NCBI RefSeq assembly: GCF_000373105.1
Contig: NZ_KB890453.1
Location: 1-44,161 of the forward strand
Length of the DNA stretch: 44,161 nucleotides
Direction of reading: 5' to 3'
From: Neolewinella persica DSM 23188
GTDB taxonomy: Bacteria > Bacteroidota > Bacteroidia > Chitinophagales > Saprospiraceae
Every line of letters begins with the position of its first letter. Position 1 is the stretch's first letter. Of this stretch, positions 1 through 12,236 are shown in pieces. The notes under the pieces were generated by a model. That model was not told the origin of the DNA, made no database searches, and worked only from the letters and a program-made list of their open reading frames with translations. Position numbers and translations under genes: made by a program.

Positions 1-2
1 GT

Positions 3-263
3 TTTCTCAAGTCAGAGCTGGGTTTGGAGTCGCCAAGGCTATGGTTTTGGGACAACCGCATGAAGCTGATGAGTATCGTCACCTTGGTCTATGACTTCAT
101 GCTCCAGATATTGCGCAACTGGAAAGGCTGGGTTCCTCTTTTTTTAAGAAATTACTGTCATAGAACTGGAAAGCGGTACCGAGATGCCTCGATACCGCTC
201 TACAGACTTAGAATGGCCATCTCGATTTGCCTCACTTTAATGTGGGCTCAAAATTCGGGATGA
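3..263 (+). CDS. Transposase-like protein, C-terminal end (runs off left edge)
   Basis: The frame is open from the first complete codon at 3, with no ATG, and ends in TGA at 261-263, so only the last 86 residues are in the window. The segment reading FWDNRMKLMSIVTLVYDF, followed by a basic stretch and an AQNSG end, resembles from memory the C-terminus of IS4-like DDE transposases. No catalytic DDE residues are visible here, and I see no clear terminal inverted repeat after the stop. Whether the gene is intact depends on sequence to the left. It could also be a decayed copy. Confidence 0.5.
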   Translation, partial: FLKSELGLESPRLWFWDNRMKLMSIVTLVYDFMLQILRNWKGWVPLFLRNYCHRTGKRYRDASIPLYRLRMAISICLTLMWAQNSG

Positions 264-290
264 CTCATGTTTGTGCTTAGTCGTTCGAGG

Positions 291-959
291 CTACTTCTTT
301 CTTCGGCCTAACCCAATAAAATGAGCCACCAAGACTAACGGCGCCACCACCGCTGCTAATAAATTAAACGGTGCCTGTAATATCCCAACGTTGGGCTGCT
401 CGAAGCCAAACTGCTGAAAGGGAAAAGGTGCCGATAAAATGGCTGTAATGATGATGTTAAATAAAAGGACCAATCCTACGATATGCCAGATTCTGATCAA
501 ACCGGGAGTTATCCATTTTTTACCGTAGCCGAAGTATATAATGGCCGGTGCCGTGAGGCCCATTACGATGTCGAAGTTATTACCGGCAAAGGTCATGATC
601 TCGGGTATTTGTCCGGCAATGAACAATCCGTACAACACCAGCTCTACTGGTACGCGGACAAAGTGTACCCACATCAGCTCAGTCCGGTCAAAACCTGCCA
701 GTAGTTCATTTCCTTCTTTACTGAAAAACAACCAAAAGATGGCGATCAGTGTCGGTAAAATATTTAGGAGAAAATGAGGTGGCAAGCTTTCGGTATACTC
801 ATAAAAACCGGTTGCTCCTACGATGTACTGGACAATGGAGTAACCTAGTAACACAAATGCCACCTTACGCGGCGTTCGGTGTGCCCGGGCAAAGAAATAA
901 ATGGCCAGAATGGTGGTTCCCAGAAAGGCGATGGCGAGTGGTGAAAAAAAAGCAGACAT
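291..959 (-). CDS. Seven-TM membrane protein of unknown function
   Basis: This 222-residue protein is almost entirely hydrophobic. About seven membrane segments can be read, roughly at residues 4-24, 32-53, 59-80, 97-119, 124-146, 154-181 and 193-217, ending in a basic tail (GRRKK). I recognise no catalytic motif. The ATG at 959 directly precedes a hydrophobic segment. It lies downstream of and on the same strand as the beta-galactosidase, but the 143-bp gap does not suggest tight coupling. The function is unknown. It is an inner-membrane protein by composition. Confidence 0.7.
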   Translation of the reverse strand: MSAFFSPLAIAFLGTTILAIYFFARAHRTPRKVAFVLLGYSIVQYIVGATGFYEYTESLPPHFLLNILPTLIAIFWLFFSKEGNELLAGFDRTELMWVHFVRVPVELVLYGLFIAGQIPEIMTFAGNNFDIVMGLTAPAIIYFGYGKKWITPGLIRIWHIVGLVLLFNIIITAILSAPFPFQQFGFEQPNVGILQAPFNLLAAVVAPLVLVAHFIGLGRRKK

Positions 960-1102
960 AAGAATTAAGGTGGCTTTGGTTGAGGACGTACACGTCCGAA
1001 TGGTGGCCTTGATTGAGGGGGGGGCCCTGCCCGAAGCTTTATATTGGGATGGTTACCGTTTATAAGGCCTTTGGGTAGGGATAGCCGCCACCAAAAGTTA
1101 CC

Positions 1103-4671
<3,569 letters not shown>

Positions 4672-5058
4672 ATGGTATTATTAGCTAAATGGATCATCCT
4701 GCTTTTCGGAGCCTTTATCCTCAGCGTTGGTTTTTTGATGCTTTTTAATCCGGCGCGCGCCCGGGCCACCCTCCGCAAAGCGGGGAGTACCAACCTGATC
4801 AACTACGCAGAGATCTCCCTACGAATGGTGCCGGCAGCGGCACTGGTCCTTTATGCAGAAGGCAGCCGTTTTCCGGAGGTGTTTTCTGTTGTTGGTTGGT
4901 TTATGCTAGCCACTTCGGTTGTCCTCTTCTTTGTGCCGCGTAGGGTTCACCATGGCTTTGCCGTGGGGGCCGCTGAGGTTTTACAACCAACGTTTGTCAG
5001 GTGGCTGGCACCTTTGGCTTTTCTTTTTGGCGGGGTGATCTGGTGGGCGGTTTGGTAG
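4672..5058 (+). CDS. Small four-TM membrane protein, unknown function
   Basis: This 128-residue protein has about four hydrophobic segments (residues 4-24, 49-62, 72-88 and 110-127) joined by short basic loops (ARARATLRK and VPRRVHH). It resembles small conserved hypothetical membrane proteins of marine Bacteroidota, but no function can be assigned. The start follows a promoter-like box by four bases. The next gene is 242 bp downstream on the same strand. Confidence 0.7.
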   Translation: MVLLAKWIILLFGAFILSVGFLMLFNPARARATLRKAGSTNLINYAEISLRMVPAAALVLYAEGSRFPEVFSVVGWFMLATSVVLFFVPRRVHHGFAVGAAEVLQPTFVRWLAPLAFLFGGVIWWAVW

Positions 5059-5300
5059 TTGTCCTGATCGAGAACCAAGAGCGCGCGCTTGATTCTTCGG
5101 GGCGTTGGTTACCTCTTACTAAGCAGGGCGACCCTCCGGGGATGAGTTGGCGTCAAGCACACTTTTATTCGACAGGAGGCTCATCGTTTAAGAAAGCTTG
5201 GGGTAGTCTGAATATTTGCCTTTTGGCAATAATTAATCCTTTCGCGAAAGACAACTAGCTAACCTGTAATTCGTTTTCTTACTACACCAACTCTTAAAAG

Positions 5301-5507
5301 ATGATGACTATTATTCCTAAAGCGCAACGCCTGACCAGATATCTGGTCTTTGCCCTGATTTGGATTGCGCTTGGTATAGGCGGAGCCATCGCGGACCCAG
5401 GAAACTATTTCTTTTACGGTTACCCTATTTTCGGACTGATGTATTTGTATGCCTATTTTACGGACGGAGGCAAGGGCGCAGCGCCAATATCGGCTGAAAA
5501 AGCCTGA
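5301..5507 (+). CDS. Tiny two-TM membrane protein, unknown function
   Basis: A 68-residue protein with a basic N-terminus, a hydrophobic segment (residues 14-32), a short polar turn, a second segment (35-53) and a polar tail. The positive-inside pattern and tidy topology argue for a real gene, although it is short. It sits between two other membrane-protein genes (4672-5058 and the bestrophin) on the same strand. The function is unknown. Confidence 0.55.
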   Translation: MMTIIPKAQRLTRYLVFALIWIALGIGGAIADPGNYFFYGYPIFGLMYLYAYFTDGGKGAAPISAEKA

Positions 5508-5684
5508 GTTCTGTCGGAAACAAAAAGAGAAGTTTTATTAATTCTTTTGGGGTGTCGGCCACTATTCGCTACGCCAGGCGTCTCTATTTCGCTATACGTC
5601 TGATTTTGATTTGACTAAAGTTTGAGCTTTCTTACGGGACCAACAGCGTGATGGGAAAAGGTCCTGTACGATAAAGTTATAACA

Positions 5685-6740
5685 ATGCACACTAAGAAAA
5701 CATACTCTGCTTTTGAGATGGCGATGTGGACTCGCTTTGAGACATTTCTCTTTATAGGAATCATTACAGCCTGGGTAGCCATTTTCTATTTCTTTGACCT
5801 TGCCTGGTTTAAAATACCCTGGACACCCCTGGCGCTCATCGGTACTGCCGTTGCTTTTGTCATTGGATTTCAGAATAATTCCGCCTACGGAAGGATCTGG
5901 GAGGCCCGAATGATCTGGGGAGGAATTGTAAATACTTCCCGAACTTTTGGTATGTACTTACAAGATATGCTGACCAATGAATATGCTTCCGCTCCAATGT
6001 CTGAGGCGGAGATTAAGGAAGAAGTCAAAATACTCACATATCGGCACATCGCCTGGATGACGGCTTTACGGCATGCCATGCGAATGCCCAAGCCCTGGGA
6101 GACGATCTCGCGTGAGCGGTCCAATGCCGAATGGGATATCAAACCACCCGAAAAGAACTCTTCCCTGGAAGTAGATTTAGAAACCTACATCTCAAAAGAA
6201 GATTTCAACTATGTGATGAGCAAGAATAATAAGCAAACGGCCTTACTGTATTTACAATCGCACCATCTGCGAAAGCTAAAAGAGCAGGGAATTATCTGGG
6301 AATTTTCGTTTTTACAATTAGAAAGCATTCTTGAAGAGTTGTTTACCCAGCAAGGCAAAAGTGAGCGAATCAAAAATTTCCCTTATCCCCGGCACTTTGC
6401 AACGCTAAACCACTTTTTTATGTGGATTTTCGTTTTGCTACTCCCGCTGGCCATTGTCCCTCAATTTGCGGAAATCGGTAAGGAATTCATTGATGTTTAT
6501 CCGGTTATTAGCGACCTTTTTGTTTGGTTTTGTATTCCCTTTTACGTTATCGTTGCATGGGTCTTTCATACAATGGAACGAATTGGAAGAACCGGGGAAA
6601 ACCCTTTTGAAGGTACCCCCAATGATGTTCCGATTTCTACCATTGCCAGAGGCATTGAGATTGATCTGCGCCAAAATCTGGGGGAGTCAGATGATACAAT
6701 ACCTGAACAGTTTCCGGTCAAGTACGATACTCAGTTCTAG
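5685..6740 (+). CDS. Bestrophin-family (UPF0187) anion/ion channel
   Basis: The 351 residues match the length and layout of bacterial bestrophins: an N-terminal pair of TM segments (about 16-63), the conserved stretch FQNNSAYGRIWEARMIWGG with following NTSR (about 62-85), a long cytoplasmic helical part, a second TM pair (about 243-300), and the C-terminal NPFEGTPNDVP segment, which lies in the conserved acidic region of the family. Family members form pentameric channels in the inner membrane. The gene is convergent with the propeller lipoprotein, the two stop codons being only 8 bp apart, so they share a termination region. Confidence 0.88.
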   Translation: MHTKKTYSAFEMAMWTRFETFLFIGIITAWVAIFYFFDLAWFKIPWTPLALIGTAVAFVIGFQNNSAYGRIWEARMIWGGIVNTSRTFGMYLQDMLTNEYASAPMSEAEIKEEVKILTYRHIAWMTALRHAMRMPKPWETISRERSNAEWDIKPPEKNSSLEVDLETYISKEDFNYVMSKNNKQTALLYLQSHHLRKLKEQGIIWEFSFLQLESILEELFTQQGKSERIKNFPYPRHFATLNHFFMWIFVLLLPLAIVPQFAEIGKEFIDVYPVISDLFVWFCIPFYVIVAWVFHTMERIGRTGENPFEGTPNDVPISTIARGIEIDLRQNLGESDDTIPEQFPVKYDTQF

Positions 6741-6748
6741 AGCTCTGA

Positions 6749-7885
6749 TCATTCCTCCGGATGATCGGACCATGGACCGTTTTGGGTGACACTGAAAAAA
6801 GTGCTTCCATTGTAGCGAAATAGTCCGCCCCAACCGCCAAACCAAAACTTGCCTTTGCGATCTTCGTAAATACTCAGAATTCCGTTGGTCGCCAGCCCAT
6901 CTTCTTTACCCAGGTTGGTAAAGGATGTGCCATCATAGCGGTAGATACCATGGTTCTCGGCAGCGAACCAGATATTCCCGGAATGGTCTTCAAAAAAGCC
7001 ACCGACTTCTTCTCCGGTTATTGACCCGTCTTTAGTGGGGTTGCTAATGGTTTGCCCATCGTATATACTTACTCCTCCGAAATAGGTCCCTATCCAGATG
7101 TTCCCTTTTGTATCTGCCATCATGTCGTGGATGACATTGTCACTGAGGCCATCAGCTTCGGTGTAATGGATAAAAGTCTTTCCGTCATACCTGCAAACTC
7201 CATAGCCATCCGTTCCGAACCAAAAGTTGCCATTTTTATCTTCAACGATGGCCGTTATTCGATCGTAAGAATAGATGGTGTTAGTCTTCCCTACTTCAGG
7301 TTTAGGTAAGGATAAGGTGGTGAATACCTCTCCATCGAATTGGCTTATGCCTTCATTGGTGCCGATCCAAATGATACCCTTGCTATCTATCAGTAAACTC
7401 CAGATCTCGTTATTTAAAAGTCCGTCTTTTTCTGTGAAATTAGTGAAGGCGTTTCCGTCGTACCTGGTTAATCCCCTGGCCGTTCCGAACCAGATGTTTC
7501 CTTTTTCATCTTCAGTGATTCCGGTAATTCGCCCGCTTATACCATCGTCTTCGTCGAAATAGACCAGGGTGTCCCCATCGTAGCGCATCACGCCATATAC
7601 GTTGGTCCCAAACCATAGGTTCCCCTTTTTGTCCTGATAGATCTTTCGAAGGTGTTGGCACAGCTGTCCTTCCAGGAAGAAAAGCGGGTCCGTTGGTACC
7701 TGACCTGTAGAGAAACCGACTTCTGAAATCTTGTTACTACCAGTAGAATCCTCTTGTTCGACCAGAGTAATGGGCTGACGTATTTCCTGCGCATTACAAG
7801 CGGATAGAAACACGAAAGCGATTAAGGTGGTCAGAGATAGGGTAATGCTGTGATGAGGTCGCCTGCGGGCGAATGGCTCTTGCAT
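6749..7885 (-). CDS. Two-component-regulator-type propeller lipoprotein
   Basis: 378 residues. A signal peptide ends in the lipobox FLSAC (lipidated Cys30). The remainder is about nine repeats of the pattern GNIWFGT..GL.RYDG..F..., the Reg_prop repeat that builds the seven-bladed sensor propellers of hybrid two-component systems. Here no TM helix, Y_Y_Y domain, kinase or HTH follows, so it is a free-standing surface or periplasmic propeller rather than a complete sensor. No ligand can be inferred. It may share a transcript with the preceding PPOX gene (34 bp gap). Confidence 0.85.
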   Translation of the reverse strand: MQEPFARRRPHHSITLSLTTLIAFVFLSACNAQEIRQPITLVEQEDSTGSNKISEVGFSTGQVPTDPLFFLEGQLCQHLRKIYQDKKGNLWFGTNVYGVMRYDGDTLVYFDEDDGISGRITGITEDEKGNIWFGTARGLTRYDGNAFTNFTEKDGLLNNEIWSLLIDSKGIIWIGTNEGISQFDGEVFTTLSLPKPEVGKTNTIYSYDRITAIVEDKNGNFWFGTDGYGVCRYDGKTFIHYTEADGLSDNVIHDMMADTKGNIWIGTYFGGVSIYDGQTISNPTKDGSITGEEVGGFFEDHSGNIWFAAENHGIYRYDGTSFTNLGKEDGLATNGILSIYEDRKGKFWFGGWGGLFRYNGSTFFSVTQNGPWSDHPEE

Positions 7886-7919
7886 GATGAATATGGTTTG
7901 TCAGAATTGGCGGAGCGAA

Positions 7920-8375
7920 CTATAACAGACCATAGGCCGCTTTCGCGCTTTCAATTTGCTGCGCTTCGGTGGTCTCCGGGTAAAGAAGGTATTTAGGTGC
8001 AATGATGGATTTAACTTGCCTGATGGTGATGTTGGTGATGGTCGAAAAGGGGTACTTGCCGCCTGTCATATCCACCAGGACCTTCTCCCGTTCAGAAAAC
8101 CCGGTATCGGAATTCTTAAGGATAACTGCTTTGCCTTTGATCTGATAGCCCTTCTGGACCAGGATGTCGATGAAGCTTACGCATACATCGTCATTCTGCC
8201 TGATGTTTCGCACGGTTTGCGGAGAAGCGATGTTGGCAATGATGATTTCTTCGGTCCCATAGTGGTTGAATATCTCCTTGGGGGAGACGTTTGGGATACC
8301 ATCCGCAGATGTCGTTGCAAGCCAGCAGAGGATACTTTGGTTAATGTATTTTTTGATGTCTTTAGTTAAGTGCAT
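7920..8375 (-). CDS. Pyridoxamine 5'-phosphate oxidase-fold (flavin-binding) protein
   Basis: 151 residues from the ATG at 8375 (MHLTKDIKKYI). The motif LCWLATTSADGIPNVSPKE near the N-terminus is typical of the small PPOX-like split-barrel family that binds FMN or a related cofactor. The frame extends 18 codons further to an ATG at 8429, but that extension (MAFRPIHQTR...) has no family character, so I prefer the inner start. The substrate is unknown. It stands 34 bp upstream of the propeller lipoprotein on the same strand. Confidence 0.8.
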   Translation of the reverse strand: MHLTKDIKKYINQSILCWLATTSADGIPNVSPKEIFNHYGTEEIIIANIASPQTVRNIRQNDDVCVSFIDILVQKGYQIKGKAVILKNSDTGFSEREKVLVDMTGGKYPFSTITNITIRQVKSIIAPKYLLYPETTEAQQIESAKAAYGLL

Positions 8376-8928
8376 GGTTTCATCTTCTTGCCGAGTGGTC
8401 CGGGTTTGGTGAATGGGGCGAAAGGCCATTGGATTTTAAATGTTTGAACACAAGTCTAACTTTTTAAAAAGATGGTAATGGTGTTCAAAATTAGTCTGAT
8501 ATTTCCCTCAATTACTCCATTGAAGACCAAAGAACCCGAAAAACACTTCGCTGAAAATAGGCCTGTGGGAAAACTTATGGTAGTCCACGCCAGGTATATC
8601 AACAGGTTTCTCTCAGTAAAAGGAAAAGGAGGCGGGGGCGCAGGTGCAGAGGCTGCCGAGGGGAGCAGGGTAGCCTTAACCCGCCTTAAACCTATAAATG
8701 TACCAAGTTGTATTTTCTTCCTCCGCCTTACTCGAACCATGCTTTGTAAAGAAAAGCTGCGCACCGACGCTGAATCTTTACAAAGAATATACCCAGAATT
8801 CGTCGGCCTTTAGCTTGACTTCTTTGAATAACGGTAGTAAGATGACCACAATAGGTCGACCTTAACTGCTCATTCTGAAAAGGCCCCATTTGCCAATCAC
8901 CTCAAGCTATCGATGATAGTGTAGTAGC
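8376..8928. other. 553-bp intergenic region without a convincing gene
   Basis: The two overlapping frames here (8456-8764 minus, 8472-8813 plus) have no protein character. Structure seen: a perfect 12-bp palindrome at 8460-8471 (CTTTTTAAAAAG), a family A repeat at 8631, and a perfect 10-bp inverted repeat at 8742-8751 and 8776-8785 with a 24-nt loop. The left part should hold the promoter of the PPOX gene. The right end follows the sulfatase stop. Confidence 0.45.
8631..8652 (+). repeat. Family A dispersed repeat, copy 2
   Basis: GGCGGGGGCGCAGGTGCA followed by a purine tail. It is intergenic, between the PPOX and sulfatase genes, and not adjacent to either start. Confidence 0.65.
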
Positions 8929-10416
8929 TCAAAGCGTGGTAACATTTACGGAATCAGCCTCTATATTGCTCCTATACATCAGAAACTGCTCCAGCAAAGG
9001 GAGCAGAATATCGTTACGATCATTTATCAGGTTGACTACTTGGTAAGGATCATTAGCTATGTTGAACAAAAACTTTGGTTGCTCACCCCGATCAAGGATT
9101 AACAACCAGTCGTCTGCACGGATAGCCCATTCGTTAATCGGATCATCTTGCCCCTCCATATCTATGGTCCAAATCATAGGTTTTTCCCTGTCAATTTCCA
9201 GCCCTTTCATAGTATTTATTATCGACTGACCGTCTATCTCCCTATCAGTAGGCACCTCAAAATTCAAAAGTTCTGCCAATGTTGGCAGCCAGTCCAGGCC
9301 ATAGATAGGTGCATCAGAAATTTGTCCAGGCTCAATTTCTGAAGGGTAGCTGACTATTGCAGGAACACGAATTCCCCCTTCAAATAAATTGTCTTTCCTG
9401 CCCCTTAAACCACCTGTTTCTCCGGCCATATTCAGTTCCCACGGCTTTCTTGCTTCACGCGTTACGGGGCCATTGTCTGAGGTGAAGATTATAATTGAGT
9501 TATCCAGTTCATCCCGCGCTTTCAATTCACTTATTACCTTGCCAACCTGAGCATCAAGAAAGCTGATGTTAGCGTAATATTCTCCCTGCCCCCGGTAAGG
9601 TTGGTTAACCCAGTCCCAGTGATACAAATAAGGATTTTTTTTCGCAAAATCAGTTATGTAGTTACTGTACATCTCGAGGTACTCTTCGGGAGAAGAAATA
9701 GGTGTATGAACCTCAGAGAAAGAGACATAAAGGAAAAAGGGGTTTCCCTTTTCGCGTTTATCCAGCCAGGAGGTAACCTCGTCAGCTACGAGTTGTCCAC
9801 TGAACTTGTTGGTCTCTCCAACGGGAACTCCGTTCCGCCAGTAATTGTCGGGATAAATTTTACCGCGACGTAGCGTTCCGTCCGAGGGTTTAGTTTCAAT
9901 TTTCTTGTTTTTTGCCCATCCTCCGGGAATAACAAAGCTATAATCAAAGCCCATGTCTTTTGCCTGAGGCTGATCTGTCCTCTCTGCACCACCGTTGAGG
10001 TGCAGTTTTCCCATCACGGCAGTTTCGTAGCCCTTATCTTTTAATAAGTGGGCTAGTGTAATTTCGTTCTTACCTAAATGTATATTCGAGCCGGGCGGGA
10101 TCCAGGAGCGAATACCGGTGCGATAGGGCGTACGTCCGGTCAGCAGACCAGCTCGTGAAGGAGAGCACAGTGGAGATGGTGCATAGTATTGCGTGTACTT
10201 AATGCCCCGTTGAGCCAACTTGTCGATATGGGGCGTCTTTACCGTTAGATGGCCGTAAGAAGCTAAATCACCATAGCCCAGGTCATCGACAAGAATCAAA
10301 ACCAGGTTAGGCGGACCGTCCATGGTTTTTCCGGGGTTTTCCTCGCAACCTGTAAAGGCCATAATTAGCATGGCACACCCAATGGCTACGGAGGCTCTTA
10401 ATTTTAGTCTTTTCAT
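8929..10416 (-). CDS. Sulfatase lipoprotein (arylsulfatase A-like)
   Basis: 495 residues. The signal peptide ends in the lipobox FTGC (Cys24), so it is a membrane-anchored periplasmic or surface enzyme. The type I sulfatase signature CSPSRAGLLTGR begins at Cys84, the residue oxidised to formylglycine. The metal ligands Asp44-Asp45 stand in LVDDLGYGDL, and a second metal site is in FTSDNGP. Such enzymes remove sulfate esters, usually from polysaccharides in marine Bacteroidota. The substrate cannot be read, and no formylglycine-generating enzyme or Sus pair is adjacent. The gene is visibly more AT-rich than the lacZ or SusC regions. Confidence 0.92.
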   Translation of the reverse strand: MKRLKLRASVAIGCAMLIMAFTGCEENPGKTMDGPPNLVLILVDDLGYGDLASYGHLTVKTPHIDKLAQRGIKYTQYYAPSPLCSPSRAGLLTGRTPYRTGIRSWIPPGSNIHLGKNEITLAHLLKDKGYETAVMGKLHLNGGAERTDQPQAKDMGFDYSFVIPGGWAKNKKIETKPSDGTLRRGKIYPDNYWRNGVPVGETNKFSGQLVADEVTSWLDKREKGNPFFLYVSFSEVHTPISSPEEYLEMYSNYITDFAKKNPYLYHWDWVNQPYRGQGEYYANISFLDAQVGKVISELKARDELDNSIIIFTSDNGPVTREARKPWELNMAGETGGLRGRKDNLFEGGIRVPAIVSYPSEIEPGQISDAPIYGLDWLPTLAELLNFEVPTDREIDGQSIINTMKGLEIDREKPMIWTIDMEGQDDPINEWAIRADDWLLILDRGEQPKFLFNIANDPYQVVNLINDRNDILLPLLEQFLMYRSNIEADSVNVTTL

Positions 10417-10439
10417 TACGGCTTGTTATACCTTTCAAA

Positions 10440-10570
10440 GCTAGCCAATAATCCATCAGCTTCCAAGCCGTTGCCTTAAGCTGTTTTAACGCCCATTTTG
10501 AAGGTAAGCATGCGGTTTTCGCTGATGGAGAAGGACCCCTCCGGGCTATCTGCTTGTAGCATACCAATTC
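10440..10570 (-). pseudogene. Decayed 3' fragment of a sigma-54 activator gene
   Basis: Bases 10500-10550 align without gaps to 13258-13308 of the intact PAS/sigma-54 regulator with 41 of 51 identical. In the same minus-strand reading the fragment gives SPEGSFSISENRMLTF, where the intact protein has [16 protein letters not shown]. After this the frame breaks into a stop, with an ALKQ remnant in another frame that matches EALKR of the intact protein. The AAA+ core and the complete Fis helix-turn-helix are absent. It is a relic of a duplicate or related regulator. Confidence 0.6.
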
Positions 10571-10705
10571 TCCATCAAGTGTTACGAACTACTATTCCAT
10601 GTTTCACGAGCCGCTTAGTCCGTACGCAAAATGAGGGATAAGGTGCCGCGATTGGGCAGCTCCTTATCCCTCAGGAATGTGGATTGTTTTTAATTGTTCT
10701 ACCTG

Positions 10706-12001
10706 TTATCCCTTCACGTTCCAATAGGCACACACCTGGCCAAACTGGAAGTGGATGGCATTGTGTGCTGGATCCTTTTTCCAGAGATACAAATTTGGGT
10801 TCTTCTGGAACAACAGTATAGTATCTGAGCCACCAAACATAAACTTACCAAACTCATCTCCTTTTTTGACTTGCTTTCCTTTGAGCTTCTTTGTGTACAT
10901 ATCAACACCAGAGACCTGCGCCATTCCAATAGGTACTGAGGCAATAAGTCCTGCCGGTCCACCTGTGTCAACAACAAAAACTCCTCTGGATTGCTGGAAT
11001 TCATATCCACCAGCTGAACTGTCTGGAGCATGGAACTCACCATCACCATTTAATTCAACATCCAAAAAGACATTGCCCTGAACCACTTTACACACTTTTA
11101 CAAGACCATCTGCTGGTGAATGGAATCTGTGGTAATCGAAAGGACTCAAGAAGTAATGAACGAACGTTCCTCCATTAAATGCTTTCGCTAGTTTTTCATC
11201 CTGTAGCAGCTCTGCTACCGTATTAACATTATGTGTGTGCTTTAAATTAACGGTGGTCGGTTTGCCATTTACCCCAAGTACGTTTCCATTATCGTCGATT
11301 GGATACGCCATTTTATACGTACAATCGGCAGAAGAAGCGATCACGTTATTGTTTCCGGGTTCAGCAATTGGCCGTAAGGGGGAATGCCCTTTTTTATCCG
11401 CTCCATTGAACTCACGGTAGAAAAACTCATTAAAGGTTTTCCATTTCGTTGCATTTTCACTGTAGAGTGGAATATTATACATGGGGTCTGCAGCAAAAGA
11501 AGCCAATGCCGATAATGGGAGGGACGCTTTTGTGTCAAGGAATTCTCCCCAGTCAATGGCAAATTCAGTTAGCCAATCAGCAAAAACAAATTTTCCTTTT
11601 TTGTAGGACTGTAGGGTATTATTCGTAAGTGGTAACTGCTGATCTACCAGAAAATAGAATTGGCACAAGAGGTCATATACCTTCTGGTTATAGCCATTTC
11701 TAGTGTCGTCGCTGGTCCACGCATCCGGATACATCGGATCATCGATTTCATTTGGAATCAGCACAAGGTATTGTTCTACATACCGCAAGTATTCATCTGG
11801 TGAAGTTGGCCAACCGTCGCCTCCAAAAACATTGTTGAGTGCGTGGTAGAGGTCAGGATGTAATTCTTTCGTGGCTCTACTCTTCGCGATCATTAAAGAC
11901 GTTTCAAGCGAAAGACAAAAGCTTTTGTCATTGTTGATCTGGCTTTTTAATTCCTTGTATGCTTTCGTGGTCTTTGGCCACTTTGGATTGGATAATTTCA
12001 T
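10706..12001 (-). CDS. Phosphatidylserine decarboxylase-related enzyme
   Basis: 431 residues. An N-terminal region of about 170 residues resembles the domain found in PSD-related proteins of fungi and some bacteria. It is followed by the decarboxylase domain: KTFNEFFYREF, then ADCT, DYHRFHSPADG (the His that drives self-cleavage), and near the C-terminus FGGSDTILLF, where canonical enzymes have LGST or GGST. The Ser that becomes the pyruvoyl group is kept, but the following Thr is Asp, so processing is plausible and not certain. The family makes phosphatidylethanolamine or acts on related carboxylated amines. There is no lipid gene beside it, and it lies in the AT-rich accessory block. Confidence 0.82.
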   Translation of the reverse strand: MKLSNPKWPKTTKAYKELKSQINNDKSFCLSLETSLMIAKSRATKELHPDLYHALNNVFGGDGWPTSPDEYLRYVEQYLVLIPNEIDDPMYPDAWTSDDTRNGYNQKVYDLLCQFYFLVDQQLPLTNNTLQSYKKGKFVFADWLTEFAIDWGEFLDTKASLPLSALASFAADPMYNIPLYSENATKWKTFNEFFYREFNGADKKGHSPLRPIAEPGNNNVIASSADCTYKMAYPIDDNGNVLGVNGKPTTVNLKHTHNVNTVAELLQDEKLAKAFNGGTFVHYFLSPFDYHRFHSPADGLVKVCKVVQGNVFLDVELNGDGEFHAPDSSAGGYEFQQSRGVFVVDTGGPAGLIASVPIGMAQVSGVDMYTKKLKGKQVKKGDEFGKFMFGGSDTILLFQKNPNLYLWKKDPAHNAIHFQFGQVCAYWNVKG

Positions 12002-12112
12002 TTTATGGGTTCTTTAAGCTGAATAATTAAGCCTACGTTTTGGAAATGGGTATTAGTGGTAATCTGACCACTGAATTTAGTAATCGCAGCCGCTACCAAA
12101 ATCGGCATTGAT

Positions 12113-12120
12113 CAAAAATA
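12113..12120 (-). promoter_or_regulatory. Candidate -7 box for the PSD-like gene
   Basis: The minus strand reads TATTTTTG, a match to TAnnTTTG, about 110 nt before the ATG at 12001. No clear -33 element was found. Confidence 0.3.
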
Positions 12121-12236
12121 TATTCTTCTTCAATGGTAAAGCATGGGATAACATATAATATAGGGTATATGCCTATGAAGACAGGAGTTTATACCTATGA
12201 GAATATCAGTTGTGCCAGCTGCTATACTACAGGTGT

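Noticed and set aside
8472..8813. 113-codon plus frame and overlapping 102-codon minus frame in the PPOX/sulfatase spacer
   Set aside because: Both run through a family A repeat and show no protein character. They cannot both be real and neither has a motif.
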